Source: Dehalococcoidia bacterium
GTDB taxonomy: Bacteria; Chloroflexota; Dehalococcoidia; Tepidiformales; Tepidiformaceae
Direction of reading: 5' to 3'
NCBI GenBank assembly: GCA_007126855.1
Contig: SLAK01000115.1
Location: 1-16,073 of the forward strand
DNA: 16,073 bases
Of this stretch, positions 16,072 to 16,073 are shown in pieces (position 1 is the first letter of the stretch; every line of letters starts with the position of its first letter). The position numbers were made by a program, and so were the translations under genes. The notes beneath the pieces are model-generated. The model ran no database searches and was not told the origin of the DNA. It worked only from the letters and a program-made list of their open reading frames with translations.

Positions 16072-16073
16072 GA
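16064..16073 (+). CDS. Possible first codons of hicA (cut by the window edge)
   Basis: ATGAATGAG begins at 16064 and overlaps the end of the hicB remnant frame (TGA 16069-16071). A HicA toxin following HicB with a few bases of overlap is a common layout, and many HicA proteins start with a short charged segment. Only three codons are visible, so this rests on position alone. Confidence 0.25.

Overview
The window is GC-rich bacterial DNA with tightly packed genes. The family mix (SARP/BTAD-type regulator, DUF5317-type membrane protein, LLM-class probable F420-dependent oxidoreductase, GlgE pathway, HicB-type antitoxin, leaderless-looking promoter) best fits a high-GC Chloroflexota bacterium, possibly Dehalococcoidia-like. 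An actinobacterial relative cannot be excluded. There is no rRNA, tRNA, CRISPR array, insertion sequence or phage gene that I can see.

Left part (1-5262, minus strand): an operon-like run glgE-treS-mak-glgX with almost no spacing (TAGATG junction, 2-nt gap, ATGA overlap). TreS interconverts trehalose and maltose, maltokinase makes maltose 1-phosphate, GlgE transfers maltosyl units onto alpha-1,4-glucan, and the truncated last gene is a GlgX-type debranching enzyme. This is the trehalose-to-glucan route with a glucan-trimming enzyme attached.

Middle part (5364-10475, minus strand), upstream of the glg operon in transcription order: a 1052-residue regulator (MalT-like ATPase and TPR region followed by a C-terminal winged-helix/BTAD module), a 29-residue signal-peptide-like ORF with a near-perfect ribosome binding site, a DUF5317-like membrane protein, and a soluble PAS histidine kinase without a neighbouring response regulator. 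A direct repeat with 11-bp period occurs both upstream of the regulator and inside the predicted promoter of the 29-residue ORF. It is the best candidate operator for the regulator. This regulator-peptide-membrane protein-kinase block is the most novel-looking part of the window.

Right part (10775-16073, plus strand), divergent from the regulator: a YtcJ-like amidohydrolase, an MFS exporter, an alpha/beta hydrolase and an LLM-class oxidoreductase. The last three each have a recognisable promoter element or strong RBS, so they look like separate units with catabolic or detoxifying roles rather than one operon. Perfect or near-perfect inverted repeats lie in three of the 5' regions (10697-10723, 12448-12483, 14701-14716). 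The window ends in a broken hicB antitoxin gene carrying an internal deletion and frameshift, with what may be the first codons of hicA at the edge. The longest stretch without a gene is the 299-nt divergent region 10476-10774.
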